Assembly (NCBI GenBank): GCA_021796375.1
Contig: JAJYJF010000203.1
Location: 1 to 5,133, forward strand
Length of the DNA: 5,133 nt
From: Chloroflexota bacterium
Lineage (GTDB): Bacteria > Chloroflexota > Anaerolineae > Anaerolineales > Anaerolineaceae
Reading direction: 5' to 3'
In this document: one piece after another, positions 1 to 5,133 of the stretch
How the letters are laid out: every line of letters starts with the position of its first letter
Position numbering within the stretch: position 1 is the first letter of the stretch
Translations under genes and position numbers: made by a program
Notes under the pieces: model-generated
Databases searched by the model: none
The model's input: the letters and a program-made list of their open reading frames with translations, nothing else
What the model was told of the DNA's origin: nothing

Positions 1-16
1 GATCCAAAAGTTCAAA

Positions 17-54
17 CTGCCCGGGGTTGTCCCGGGCAGCCGTTTTTAGTTTTT
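17..54. terminator. Rho-independent terminator, probably bidirectional
   Basis: A perfect 9-bp stem (CTGCCCGGG at 17-25 pairing with CCCGGGCAG at 31-39) closes a 5-base loop. On the plus strand it is followed by two runs of five T (43-47 and 50-54), the classic intrinsic terminator layout, which would end a plus-strand gene lying left of the window. Read on the minus strand, the stem is followed by TTTGAACTTTT, a weaker T-rich tail, so it can also end the small minus-strand gene whose stop codon lies about 40 bases away. A second exact copy of the right arm plus one base (CCCGGGCAGC) occurs at 70-79. Confidence 0.8.
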
Positions 55-79
55 CGCCTCCCAACCAGACCCGGGCAGC

Positions 80-286
80 TTAATCCCCTCCCCCATGGGT
101 CGCCCTGCGCCGCCGGTTAGCCCAAACCAGCAGGCCAATCCCCACAATCGCGGCGATAATCCCCAACCCGGTATACTGTAAATGACCGGACATGTAGCTC
201 CCGGCCAGGACGTTCACCCCCTGAAGGATCCACACGATCCCAACCAGGACCAGAATTACCCCCAAAATACTGAGAACCCAGCGCAT
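80..286 (-). CDS. Small two-helix membrane protein of unknown function
   Basis: This encodes 68 residues with no recognised catalytic motif. Two hydrophobic segments are clear: about residues 4-29 (rich in V, I and L, including GVILVLVGIVWILQGVNVL) and about 41-56 (LGIIAAIVGIGLLVWA). The second is followed by the basic cluster NRRRR and a short polar GGGD end. The positive cluster predicts a cytoplasmic C-terminus and, with two helices, a hairpin with both ends inside. Small proteins with a 'VWxLQGxNVLxGSxM' core are common as hypothetical membrane proteins in several phyla; that resemblance is from memory. The start is well supported: GGAGG (complement of 291-295) lies 4 bases before the ATG. 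The gene ends at TAA and runs into the hairpin at 17-54. It is divergent from the HD-GYP gene and has no partner inside the window, so no role can be assigned. Confidence 0.8.
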   Translation of the reverse strand: MRWVLSILGVILVLVGIVWILQGVNVLAGSYMSGHLQYTGLGIIAAIVGIGLLVWANRRRRATHGGGD

Positions 287-345
287 TTTCCCTCCAGCGC
301 GGACCAGTTAAAAAACTGCCGCCGTAACAACCGTCTAGTAATATT

Positions 346-368
346 CCTGTGCCCGGCCGGGGCACGGG
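346..368. repeat. GC-rich inverted repeat, terminator-like or operator
   Basis: CCTGTGCCC (346-354) pairs with GGGCACGGG (360-368) around the 5-base loop GGCCG, a 9-bp stem with one T-G wobble. An outer pair, AACAACC (326-332) with GGTTGTT (367-373), competes with the base of the stem. On the plus strand it is followed by a T-rich stretch (369-384), so it resembles a terminator, yet no plus-strand gene precedes it in this gap. It may instead block antisense transcription or bind a regulator of the divergent pair. The structure is seen; its role is inference. Confidence 0.45.
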
Positions 369-371
369 TTG

Positions 372-400
372 TTGGTTTCTTATTCATCATTACGTAGAAT
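372..400 (+). promoter_or_regulatory. Candidate sigma-70 type promoter for the HD-GYP gene
   Basis: TAGAAT at 395-400 matches the TATAAT consensus at five of six positions. It is preceded by TTGGTT at 372-377 with a 17-base spacer; this matches only the TTG of the TTGACA -35 box. Transcription would start near 406-408, inside the inverted repeat at 403-423, leaving an untranslated leader of about 185 bases before the HD-GYP start codon. The weak -35 box and long leader make this tentative. Confidence 0.25.
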
Positions 401-402
401 TT

Positions 403-423
403 CCAGAGATGGATTTTCTCTGG
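403..423 (+). repeat. Perfect 7-bp inverted repeat near the candidate transcription start
   Basis: CCAGAGA (403-409) and TCTCTGG (417-423) are exact reverse complements separated by 7 bases (TGGATTT). The element begins 3 bases after the candidate -10 box, a position typical of an operator. If transcribed, it would form a hairpin at the 5' end of the HD-GYP message. No T-run follows, so it is not an intrinsic terminator. Confidence 0.4.
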
Positions 424-592
424 TCTGATGTTTCCCCGGCTGAAGCCTCTCCAGGTGTCCTCTCCTACGAATTCGACCCGATCCATCCAACCTTTCCCCC
501 TTGTTAAGCAACTGTAAGGTTTAGCATGCTTCTTGCACAAAGAGAGGGAGCACGACACCTGAATCTTCACCCGAGCAAAGGCTTTCCTCCTT

Positions 593-2254
593 ATGCGTGC
601 AGAAGATCACTCCATTTATCCCAACAGCTCCCCCCGCCGGCCGTATTTTTCACCCCGCGGTGCCCGGCGCTCCGCCAGCCACGCCATCCAGGTCGACCTG
701 CAGTCCGTGCTGCTCGACCTGACCCGCGATTTCCAGCGCCTGGCAGGGTTTGACGCGCGCCTGGAGCGCTGGCTCTCGGCCATCCAGGGGGCCATCCCTT
801 GTGCGGAGTACCAGGTTCTGGTTCAAGATTACCAGTCATCGCTCGGGAAAGCCTTCCTGAACGCTCGCTCGAGGTTCGACCGCTTCCAGATCCTCACGGG
901 GGAGACCAACCACCCGATTTACAAGCTGAACATCGAGCGCGCCGAGCCGCAAATCATCCGCCAGGGCCGGGCACTGGTCCCCGTCCCGCCCGCGGAGAGG
1001 GACTTCCTCGCCTGCAACCAGATGCTTATCCCGCTCCGGATCGCCAGCCAGAGCTTCGGCCTGTTTATTTTCTCTCGTCCGCTCGAGCAGGACTTCGCAA
1101 AGCCCGAACTGATCTTTGCCCAGGAAATCCTGGATATCGGCCTGACCGGGCTCGAGAATGCCGTCCTCAAATACGAGAACCAGGCGCACGCCCGGCTGCT
1201 CAACCGCATCAAACCGGTCACCCAGGCGCTGAACCGCGCTTATAAGGTCAGCGAGATCACCGAGGCTATCGGCCGGGGGGCGCTCGCCCTGAGCGGTGCG
1301 GACCGCATCGCCGTGTACGGCCAGAACGGCAAGGACCAGGTGATGCACGTCTGGTCCCGCGGGCTTTCCTCGCTCAGCGTTGGGCGGATCCTGGCATCTG
1401 CCCGCGACCTGGGCTCCTCCGGCGGCCCATCCAACGGCCAGGCTTTCTGGTCCGCCGACGTCCAGGACCTCCCGGATGGGCAACGCCCGGGCGAGCTGGC
1501 GGACGGTGAGACTGTGCGGTCTATGGCGGTCTGCCCGGTGGTATTTGGCGACCGAAAAATCGCGTCGATCGACCTCTATTACGACCAATCCCACCAGTGG
1601 ACGCATTCCGAGCGGGATGCGATCCATCTCTTCGCCTGCCAGGCTGCGATCGCGCTCGAGAACACCCGCCTCGGGGAGGATCTCGAGGATTCATACTCCG
1701 AGGCGGTGCTGACCCTGGCCAAAGCGCTCGACATCCGCGACGCCTACACCGCCCGGCACAGCCAGCGCCTGGCCGCCTGGGCAGAGAGCACGGCGCGCAA
1801 ATTCAACTGCTCGGAGGAAGACCTGAGGATCGTCCGCTGGGCTGCCCTGCTCCACGACATCGGAAAGATCGGCATCCCTGATTCAATCCTGCTGAAGCCC
1901 GGTCCGCTGACCGAAGACGAGTGGAAGCTGATGAAGCAACACCCCATCCTGGGCGCGGAGATCGTCTCGCCGCTGAAGAAGCTGAACCCCGTTATCCCGA
2001 TCATCCGCTCCCACCAGGAGCGGTTCGACGGCAGCGGCTACCCGGATGGGCTGGCTGGCGAAGCCATCCCCCTTGAAGCCCGCATCCTGACCGTGGTGGA
2101 TGCTTTCGGCGCGATGACCGACAACCGCGTGTTCCGCAAGGCGCGCAGCAAAGGCGAGGCGTTCGACGAGCTGAAGCGCTGGTCCGGGAGGCAGTTCGAC
2201 CGGGACGTGGTCGAGGCCTTCACCGAGGTGATCCACGAAGACTCGGCGGTCTGA
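593..2254 (+). CDS. GAF-GAF-HD-GYP protein, probable c-di-GMP phosphodiesterase
   Basis: This 553-residue protein has no signal peptide or membrane helix, so it should be cytoplasmic. After a polar, arginine- and proline-rich tail (about 1-35) come two GAF-like sensor domains (about 36-190 and 208-358), both closing with the typical 'LEN' helix, then a C-terminal HD-GYP domain (about 365-548). Characterised HD-GYP domains hydrolyse cyclic di-GMP. Metal-site residues visible are H389 (in TARHSQR), H421-D422 with K425 (HDIGK), H450, H474 and D503; the signature D479-G-S-G-Y-P484 is intact. The usual HHE reads H474-Q475-E476, so one possible metal ligand is replaced by Gln. The four-residues-upstream position of H389 is Tyr, as in many 'RDxYTxxHS' members, rather than the Glu of the three-metal enzyme PmGH. 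ATG 593 is the first in-frame start after a stop at 560; the only ribosome-site-like sequence, AAAGG, lies 11 bases upstream, so the start is moderately sure. The ligands of the GAF domains cannot be told. Confidence 0.92.
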   Translation: MRAEDHSIYPNSSPRRPYFSPRGARRSASHAIQVDLQSVLLDLTRDFQRLAGFDARLERWLSAIQGAIPCAEYQVLVQDYQSSLGKAFLNARSRFDRFQILTGETNHPIYKLNIERAEPQIIRQGRALVPVPPAERDFLACNQMLIPLRIASQSFGLFIFSRPLEQDFAKPELIFAQEILDIGLTGLENAVLKYENQAHARLLNRIKPVTQALNRAYKVSEITEAIGRGALALSGADRIAVYGQNGKDQVMHVWSRGLSSLSVGRILASARDLGSSGGPSNGQAFWSADVQDLPDGQRPGELADGETVRSMAVCPVVFGDRKIASIDLYYDQSHQWTHSERDAIHLFACQAAIALENTRLGEDLEDSYSEAVLTLAKALDIRDAYTARHSQRLAAWAESTARKFNCSEEDLRIVRWAALLHDIGKIGIPDSILLKPGPLTEDEWKLMKQHPILGAEIVSPLKKLNPVIPIIRSHQERFDGSGYPDGLAGEAIPLEARILTVVDAFGAMTDNRVFRKARSKGEAFDELKRWSGRQFDRDVVEAFTEVIHEDSAV

Positions 2255-2286
2255 GGGCGGACAGCGCGGCATGGGGGAGAGCAATC

Positions 2287-2306
2287 CCGATTCCGGGTAG
2301 AATCGG
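2287..2306 (+). repeat. Perfect 7-bp hairpin between HD-GYP and protease genes
   Basis: CCGATTC (2287-2293) pairs exactly with GAATCGG (2300-2306) around a 6-base loop. No T-run follows, so it is not a standard terminator. It sits just ahead of the purine-rich AAGGAG (2310-2315) and could be an RNA-processing or translation-control structure in a joint transcript. TAGAAT (2298-2303), a possible -10 box, overlaps its right arm but has no recognisable -35 box. Confidence 0.4.
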
Positions 2307-2348
2307 ATGAAGGAGACGAGATTGGACCGCAGGATGTGCCGTGGTTGA
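2307..2348 (+). promoter_or_regulatory. Translation start region of protease gene with short leader ORF
   Basis: A strong ribosome-site sequence, AAGGAG (2310-2315), stands 25 bases before the only usable in-frame start, GTG 2341, too far to serve it directly. GTG 2341 has its own weaker AGGA (2331-2334) at 6 bases. The strong site is instead well spaced (6 bases) from TTG 2322, which lies in a different frame and reads nine codons to a TGA at 2346-2348; from ATG 2307 the same frame reads 13 codons. The stop overlaps GTG 2341, so coupled translation is possible. It could equally mean a small indel displaced the original start. An in-frame TGA at 2308-2310 prevents any further upstream start. 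Confidence 0.3.
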
Positions 2349-3288
2349 AAAGCTTCTGCGCCTGCCGGAGGAGCCCGCCCTCCTGGCGGAGGCTCGCCTG
2401 GCGAGGAGGCTGCCGAACTGGCTGGCCGTCTGCCTGCTAGGCCCGGTTTTTATTTTTGGCTCCGGCCTGATCGGCTCCATCCCGGCGGCTCTCCTGCTGG
2501 TTTTGGAGGGACACCTTTCCACAGCCGCGGACGCACCCCAGACCCCGCTCGACCAGTCCGTCCTGCTCGTGCTCTCTTTCGCCCCCCTGTTTTTGATGCT
2601 CTGGGCCTGGCTTCGGCTGTATGAAAAGCGGCCGTTCTGGTCTCTGGGGCTGCGCGCGGACCGCTGGGCGGCGCGCTACCTGCGCGGCTTCCTGCTCGGA
2701 ACGGGGATGTTCGCGCTGGTCATGCTCGGGCTGTGGAGCACCGGCCAGGTGCGGTTCCATCCGCAGCCGGTCGCGGGCTGGCAGACGGGGCTCGCGGCCG
2801 GGCTGATCCTGGCCGGATGGCTCGTCCAGGGTCCCGGCTAGGAGATCCTCTGCCGCGGATGGATGATGCCCGTCCTCGGCGCCCGGTACAGCCTGGCGGC
2901 CGGAATACTCATCTCCTCGGCGGTTTTCTCACTGTACCACTCGCTGAACCCCTCCCTGAACCCGCTCGCCATCCTAAACATTTTCCTGGTCGGCATCTTC
3001 CTGTGCCTGCTAGCGCTGCGGGATGGCGCGGTGTGGGGCGTCTTCGGCTGGCACTCCGCCTGGAACTGGGCGCAGGGCAACCTGTTCGGCATGCCGGTCA
3101 GCGGGACATTTGCCGGCAGCGCCTCCTTCCTGCACTTTCAACCGCTGGGCGCGAGCCTATTCACCGGGGGCGGCTTCGGCCCGGAAGGTGGTTTGGGGGT
3201 GACGGCCGTCCTGCTCTTTGCCATCTTCGCCGCCGCCCTGGTCCTGCGGAAAAGATCATCCCGATCTGCCAGCCAGAACCCGGTATAA
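2341..3288 (+). pseudogene. CPBP (Abi/Rce1-type) intramembrane protease gene interrupted by an amber codon
   Basis: One continuous frame of 315 codons encodes a multi-pass membrane protein, broken only by TAG at codon 167 (2839-2841). Before the break: hydrophobic helices at about 28-55, 73-94, 114-134 and 148-163, and EKRPFWSLGL (95-104), a stretch typical of the family. After it the frame resumes with E168-I-L-C-R172, then F196-x-x-x-H200, H238-x-x-x-N242 (GWHSAWNW), and more helices. These are the three CPBP motifs EExxxR, FxxxH and HxxxN. The TAG occupies the first Glu of EExxxR, the catalytic residue in Rce1-type proteases. The two separate reading frames are 2341-2841 (166 residues, helices only) and 2863-3288 (141 residues from ATG, no close ribosome site); neither could make an active enzyme. 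One base change (GAG to TAG) explains the whole defect, and codon use is normal on both sides, so the loss is recent or the base is wrong. Family members act in prenyl-protein processing, bacteriocin immunity or unknown roles; no substrate is indicated here. Confidence 0.85.
2839..2841 (+). other. In-frame TAG at the catalytic glutamate codon
   Basis: The codons read GGC-TAG-GAG-ATC-CTC-TGC-CGC, that is G-stop-E-I-L-C-R, where the family has G/A-E-E-x-L-x-R. A single G-to-T change from GAG would create it. The five complete or terminal stop codons of the other calls in this window are TAA or TGA; TAG is not used elsewhere to end a gene. That sample is far too small to argue for recoding, but it does not exclude it. 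Confidence 0.85.
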
Positions 3289-3289
3289 T
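3284..3289 (+). promoter_or_regulatory. Perfect TATAAT -10 box for a likely leaderless transpeptidase mRNA
   Basis: TATAAT lies 8 bases before the ATG at 3298, so transcription would start at or within about two bases of the start codon. No ribosome-site sequence exists in the intervening CCTGCCCT, which fits a leaderless message. No clear -35 box is seen around 3261-3266 (CCGATC). The box overlaps the TAA stop (3286-3288) of the preceding protease frame. Confidence 0.55.
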
Positions 3290-3297
3290 CCTGCCCT

Positions 3298-4338
3298 ATG
3301 AAAGCCACCCGCATCACCCGCCGCAGCTTCTTGAAGCTCTGCGCCGCAGCCTCGGCCGGGCTGGCGTTCCGGCCATTTTATCCCGGGGCCGGCGACTACT
3401 CGAACGATGCCCTCGGCCGGGTGACCATCTACTCGGTCAGCGTGTACGCCGAGCCAAACGACAAGAGCCGCATCATCTGCCAGCGGTACCGGGATGAGAT
3501 CCTCAACCTTTACTATGAGGTCATCTCCAAAGACGGGCCCTCCTACAACCCGCGCTGGTACCGGGTGTGGCAGGGATACGTGCACAGCGCTTACATCGAG
3601 CGGGTCTGGAACCGGCCGAACCCGATCCTGGATAAAGCCCCGGACCATCCGCTGCTGGGCGAGATCACCGTGCCCTACTCGCAGACCCAACGCCAGATCC
3701 TCAAGGGCCGCTGGGAGCCGGAGTACCGCCTTTACTATGGATCTACCCACTGGGTCGTCGGCCTGGATCCCGGGCCTGACGGCTCGCCCTGGTACCGCGT
3801 CCGGGACGAGCTGCTGGCGGTCGAGTACAACCTTCCCGCCCCGCACGTCCGCCTGGTCCCCGCGAGCGAGCTCACCCCCCTCTCACCGGACGTGCCGCCG
3901 TATAAGAAGCGCATCGAGGTCGCGCTGGATACGCAGACGCTGACCGCCTATGAATACGATACCGTGGTGCTGAACACCAAGATTTCTTCCGGCATCCCCA
4001 ACCAGGGACCCCGAACCGCCATCCCGACCCAGACCCCGACCGGCACTTTCCATATCGAAAATAAGATGCCTTCCAAGCATATGGGGGACGGCAACCTGAC
4101 CTCCGACCTCCAGGCTTACGAGCTGCCGGGCGTCCCCTGGACGAGCTTCTTCGAGCCTAAAACCGGAGTGGCCTTCCACGGAACGTACTGGCACGATAAC
4201 TTCGGGATCATGATGAGCCACGGCTGCGTCAACATGCGCACAGCGGAGGCCAAGTGGATCTTCCGCTGGTCTACCCCGGTTCCCGACCCGTCGGCCACGC
4301 ACACGATCGGGTATGGAACGCTGGTGATCGTGCACTGA
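3298..4338 (+). CDS. Tat-exported L,D-transpeptidase (YkuD domain) with SH3-like repeats
   Basis: This 346-residue protein begins with a twin-arginine export signal: T7-R-R-S-F-L-K13 followed by an alanine-rich weakly hydrophobic stretch to about residue 25. Two SH3-like wall-binding modules are suggested at about 41-103 (starting GRVTIYSVSVYAEP, with RWYRVWQGYVHSAYIE) and 121-190 (with PWYRV and VRLVP). The YkuD catalytic domain covers about 204-346, with H294-G-T and the signature S307-H308-G-C310-V-N-M; C310 is the expected nucleophile. YkuD enzymes cleave a tetrapeptide stem and form 3-3 peptidoglycan cross-links or attach proteins to the wall, outside the cytoplasmic membrane. All catalytic residues are present. 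The Tat route implies folding before export, unusual for the best-known Sec-exported members. The ATG is the only start that includes the whole Tat motif; it follows a TATAAT box and lacks a ribosome site. The gene lies in the same frame as the interrupted protease gene, three codons after its TAA. Exact substrate is unknown. Confidence 0.93.
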   Translation: MKATRITRRSFLKLCAAASAGLAFRPFYPGAGDYSNDALGRVTIYSVSVYAEPNDKSRIICQRYRDEILNLYYEVISKDGPSYNPRWYRVWQGYVHSAYIERVWNRPNPILDKAPDHPLLGEITVPYSQTQRQILKGRWEPEYRLYYGSTHWVVGLDPGPDGSPWYRVRDELLAVEYNLPAPHVRLVPASELTPLSPDVPPYKKRIEVALDTQTLTAYEYDTVVLNTKISSGIPNQGPRTAIPTQTPTGTFHIENKMPSKHMGDGNLTSDLQAYELPGVPWTSFFEPKTGVAFHGTYWHDNFGIMMSHGCVNMRTAEAKWIFRWSTPVPDPSATHTIGYGTLVIVH

Positions 4339-4349
4339 CCCCCGGTCAG
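4335..4349. repeat. Palindrome holding both convergent stop codons
   Basis: CTGACC (4335-4340) and GGTCAG (4344-4349) form a perfect 6-bp inverted repeat around CCC. The plus-strand TGA of the transpeptidase (4336-4338) and the minus-strand TGA of hemW (4346-4348) occupy symmetrical places in the two arms. There is no T-run on either side, so it is not an obvious intrinsic terminator; each transcript probably runs some way into the other gene. Confidence 0.5.
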
Positions 4350-5133
4350 CCCGCCGTTTCTCTCCCAACGAACTCGACGAAAACCTGGTTGCCCAGCAGG
4401 TGGCCTTTGGCCGTCAGCCGCAGCCGGTCTGACCCGGCCCCGCCCCATTCGAGCAGCCCCAGCCGGATCAGGCGCGCGATTTCCCCGGGGAAGACATCCA
4501 CCAGGCGCTGGCCGAACCTGGCTTGAAAATCGACGGCGGAGACGCCCTCCTCGAGCAGGCGCAAACCGACCATCATCGTCTCCTCGATATCGGTTTCCCG
4601 GTCGATGGGCGTGAGCGAAGCCGTCGCCGGCGTCGCTGGAAACGGCTGGACCGCCCCGGAGCGCACGCGCTGGATGTAGGCCGGGATCGCCAGGACGTTC
4701 GCGGTCCGGGCATCGCCCGGAAAGCCGTGCGCTCCCGCGCCGAAGCCGAGATATGGCAGGTTGCGCCAGTACTGCAGGTTGTGCCGGCAGGCAAAATCGG
4801 TCCCATCCGGACGGATCCGGGCCCAGTTCGAGATCTCGTAATGGCGGAAGCCGGCTTCCGCAAGCGACGATTCCGCCAGCTCGTACATATCCGCCGCCAG
4901 GTCCGGGTCGGAAGGCGGAATCAGGCCCCGGTCGGTCCAGTGCTGAAAAGGCGTGCCGTGCTCCACGGTCAGCGCGTAGAGCGACAGGTGCTCGGGTCCG
5001 AGCGCCAGGGCGCGCTCCAGCGAATCCCGCCAGCGCTCCAGCGTCTGGAAGGGCAGCCCGAACATCAGGTCCAGGTTCAGGTTCTCAAAACCGGCCTGGC
5101 GGGCCCATTTGACCGCCTGGATCACCTCCAGGA
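4346..5133 (-). CDS. hemW: HemW, heme chaperone-type radical SAM protein (5' end outside window)
   Basis: About 262 C-terminal residues of a protein normally near 380-400 residues long are visible; the gene enters across the right edge with no stop. The missing N-terminal part should carry the CxxxCxxC iron-sulfur motif, so that diagnostic cannot be checked. Visible family hallmarks, in order, are GFENLNLDLMFGLPFQT, PEHLSLYALTVEHGTP, YEISNWA (encoded around 4821-4841), RHNLQYW (around 4766-4787) and YLGFGAGAHGF, then a C-terminal winged-helix-like part ending LTAKGHLLGNQVFVEFV. HemW was long annotated as oxygen-independent coproporphyrinogen III oxidase; characterised members instead bind heme and deliver it to apoproteins in the cytoplasm. 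A short insertion (RIRPDGTDF) separates YEISNWA from RHNLQYW. GTG 5125 is an internal valine codon, because the frame continues upstream with Leu-Glu. True HemN is less likely from the RHNLQYW spacing and short C-terminus. Confidence 0.92.
   Translation of the reverse strand, partial: LEVIQAVKWARQAGFENLNLDLMFGLPFQTLERWRDSLERALALGPEHLSLYALTVEHGTPFQHWTDRGLIPPSDPDLAADMYELAESSLAEAGFRHYEISNWARIRPDGTDFACRHNLQYWRNLPYLGFGAGAHGFPGDARTANVLAIPAYIQRVRSGAVQPFPATPATASLTPIDRETDIEETMMVGLRLLEEGVSAVDFQARFGQRLVDVFPGEIARLIRLGLLEWGGAGSDRLRLTAKGHLLGNQVFVEFVGRETAG

Larger units (their letters stand above)
287..592. other. Divergent intergenic region with two inverted repeats
   Basis: This stretch separates the minus-strand membrane-protein gene from the plus-strand HD-GYP gene and must hold the promoters of both. 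It is visibly richer in A and T than the flanking genes. It contains a GC-rich inverted repeat (346-368), a second perfect inverted repeat (403-423) and one candidate promoter (372-400). The remainder (424-592) shows no convincing gene, tRNA or riboswitch consensus. No convincing minus-strand promoter could be picked for the small gene; TATTAC (complement of 338-343) is a possible -10 box without a matching -35 box. Confidence 0.6.

Noticed and set aside
174..185. TATACT shortly before an ATG on the plus strand, resembling the leaderless promoter at 3284.
   Set aside because: It falls within the coding part of the minus-strand membrane protein, and the 71-residue frame that follows has no protein-like features.
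256..570. A 104-residue minus-strand frame filling the divergent intergenic region.
   Set aside because: It overlaps the start of the well-supported small membrane protein in another frame, has no ribosome site and no recognisable domain, and is rich in scattered Arg, Lys and Cys.
424..592. A c-di-GMP riboswitch in the long leader of the HD-GYP gene, prompted by GCAAAGGC near 575.
   Set aside because: The conserved GEMM core elements and stems could not be found around it, so a short chance match is the better explanation.
526..753. A plus-strand frame starting ahead of the HD-GYP gene.
   Set aside because: Most of it overlaps the HD-GYP gene in another frame and its product is Pro/Arg-rich without a fold.
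836..1627. A 263-residue open frame on the minus strand.
   Set aside because: It lies entirely inside the HD-GYP gene, whose GAF and HD-GYP motifs are unmistakable. In GC-rich DNA such antisense frames are expected, and its composition is not that of a known fold.
2839..2841. Pyrrolysine insertion at the TAG.
   Set aside because: Pyrrolysine is known in a few methylamine-pathway proteins and rare others. No such gene or insertion context is seen, and lysine-like chemistry would not replace a catalytic Glu.
2733..3497. A 254-residue plus-strand frame crossing the protease and transpeptidase genes.
   Set aside because: The product is dominated by Arg, Gly, Pro and Ala with no domain. The protease frame in the same region carries FxxxH and HxxxN motifs and membrane helices, and the far end overlaps the Tat signal of the transpeptidase.

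Overview
This 5.1 kb, GC-rich window reads as ordinary bacterial chromosome. The mix of genes suggests Chloroflexota, probably class Anaerolineae: a double-GAF HD-GYP protein, a CPBP-type membrane protease, a Tat-exported SH3/YkuD L,D-transpeptidase, a HemW, and a TATAAT box sitting directly on a start codon. This placement is inferred from protein style only. No marker gene is present. There is no RNA gene, insertion sequence, CRISPR array, phage gene or attachment site that I can support.

Layout. Bases 1-79 hold a strong GC-rich hairpin with T-tracts, acting as a terminator, probably in both directions. A small two-helix membrane protein gene (80-286, minus) follows. A 306-base divergent intergenic region (287-592) carries two inverted repeats and a weak candidate promoter. 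Three plus-strand genes come next: a cytoplasmic GAF-GAF-HD-GYP signalling protein (593-2254), a CPBP/Rce1-type intramembrane protease gene interrupted by an in-frame amber codon (2341-3288), and a Tat-dependent L,D-transpeptidase (3298-4338). The last gene, hemW (4346 to beyond the right edge, minus), converges on the transpeptidase with only 7 bases between stop codons. Both stop codons lie inside one small palindrome.

How the genes relate. The three plus-strand genes could be partly co-transcribed, but the transpeptidase seems to have its own promoter, whose -10 box overlaps the stop codon of the protease gene. Two of the three concern the cell envelope (a membrane protease and a peptidoglycan or surface cross-linking enzyme) and the third is a probable c-di-GMP phosphodiesterase. 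A functional link is possible but not shown. HemW is a separate housekeeping function.

The most notable observation is the TAG codon at 2839-2841. It falls exactly on the first glutamate of the CPBP EExxxR motif, the catalytic residue, while the frame and all other motifs on both sides are intact. A sequencing error, a recent null mutation and read-through are all possible; the sequence alone does not decide. I did not find convincing evidence of a new multi-gene system.
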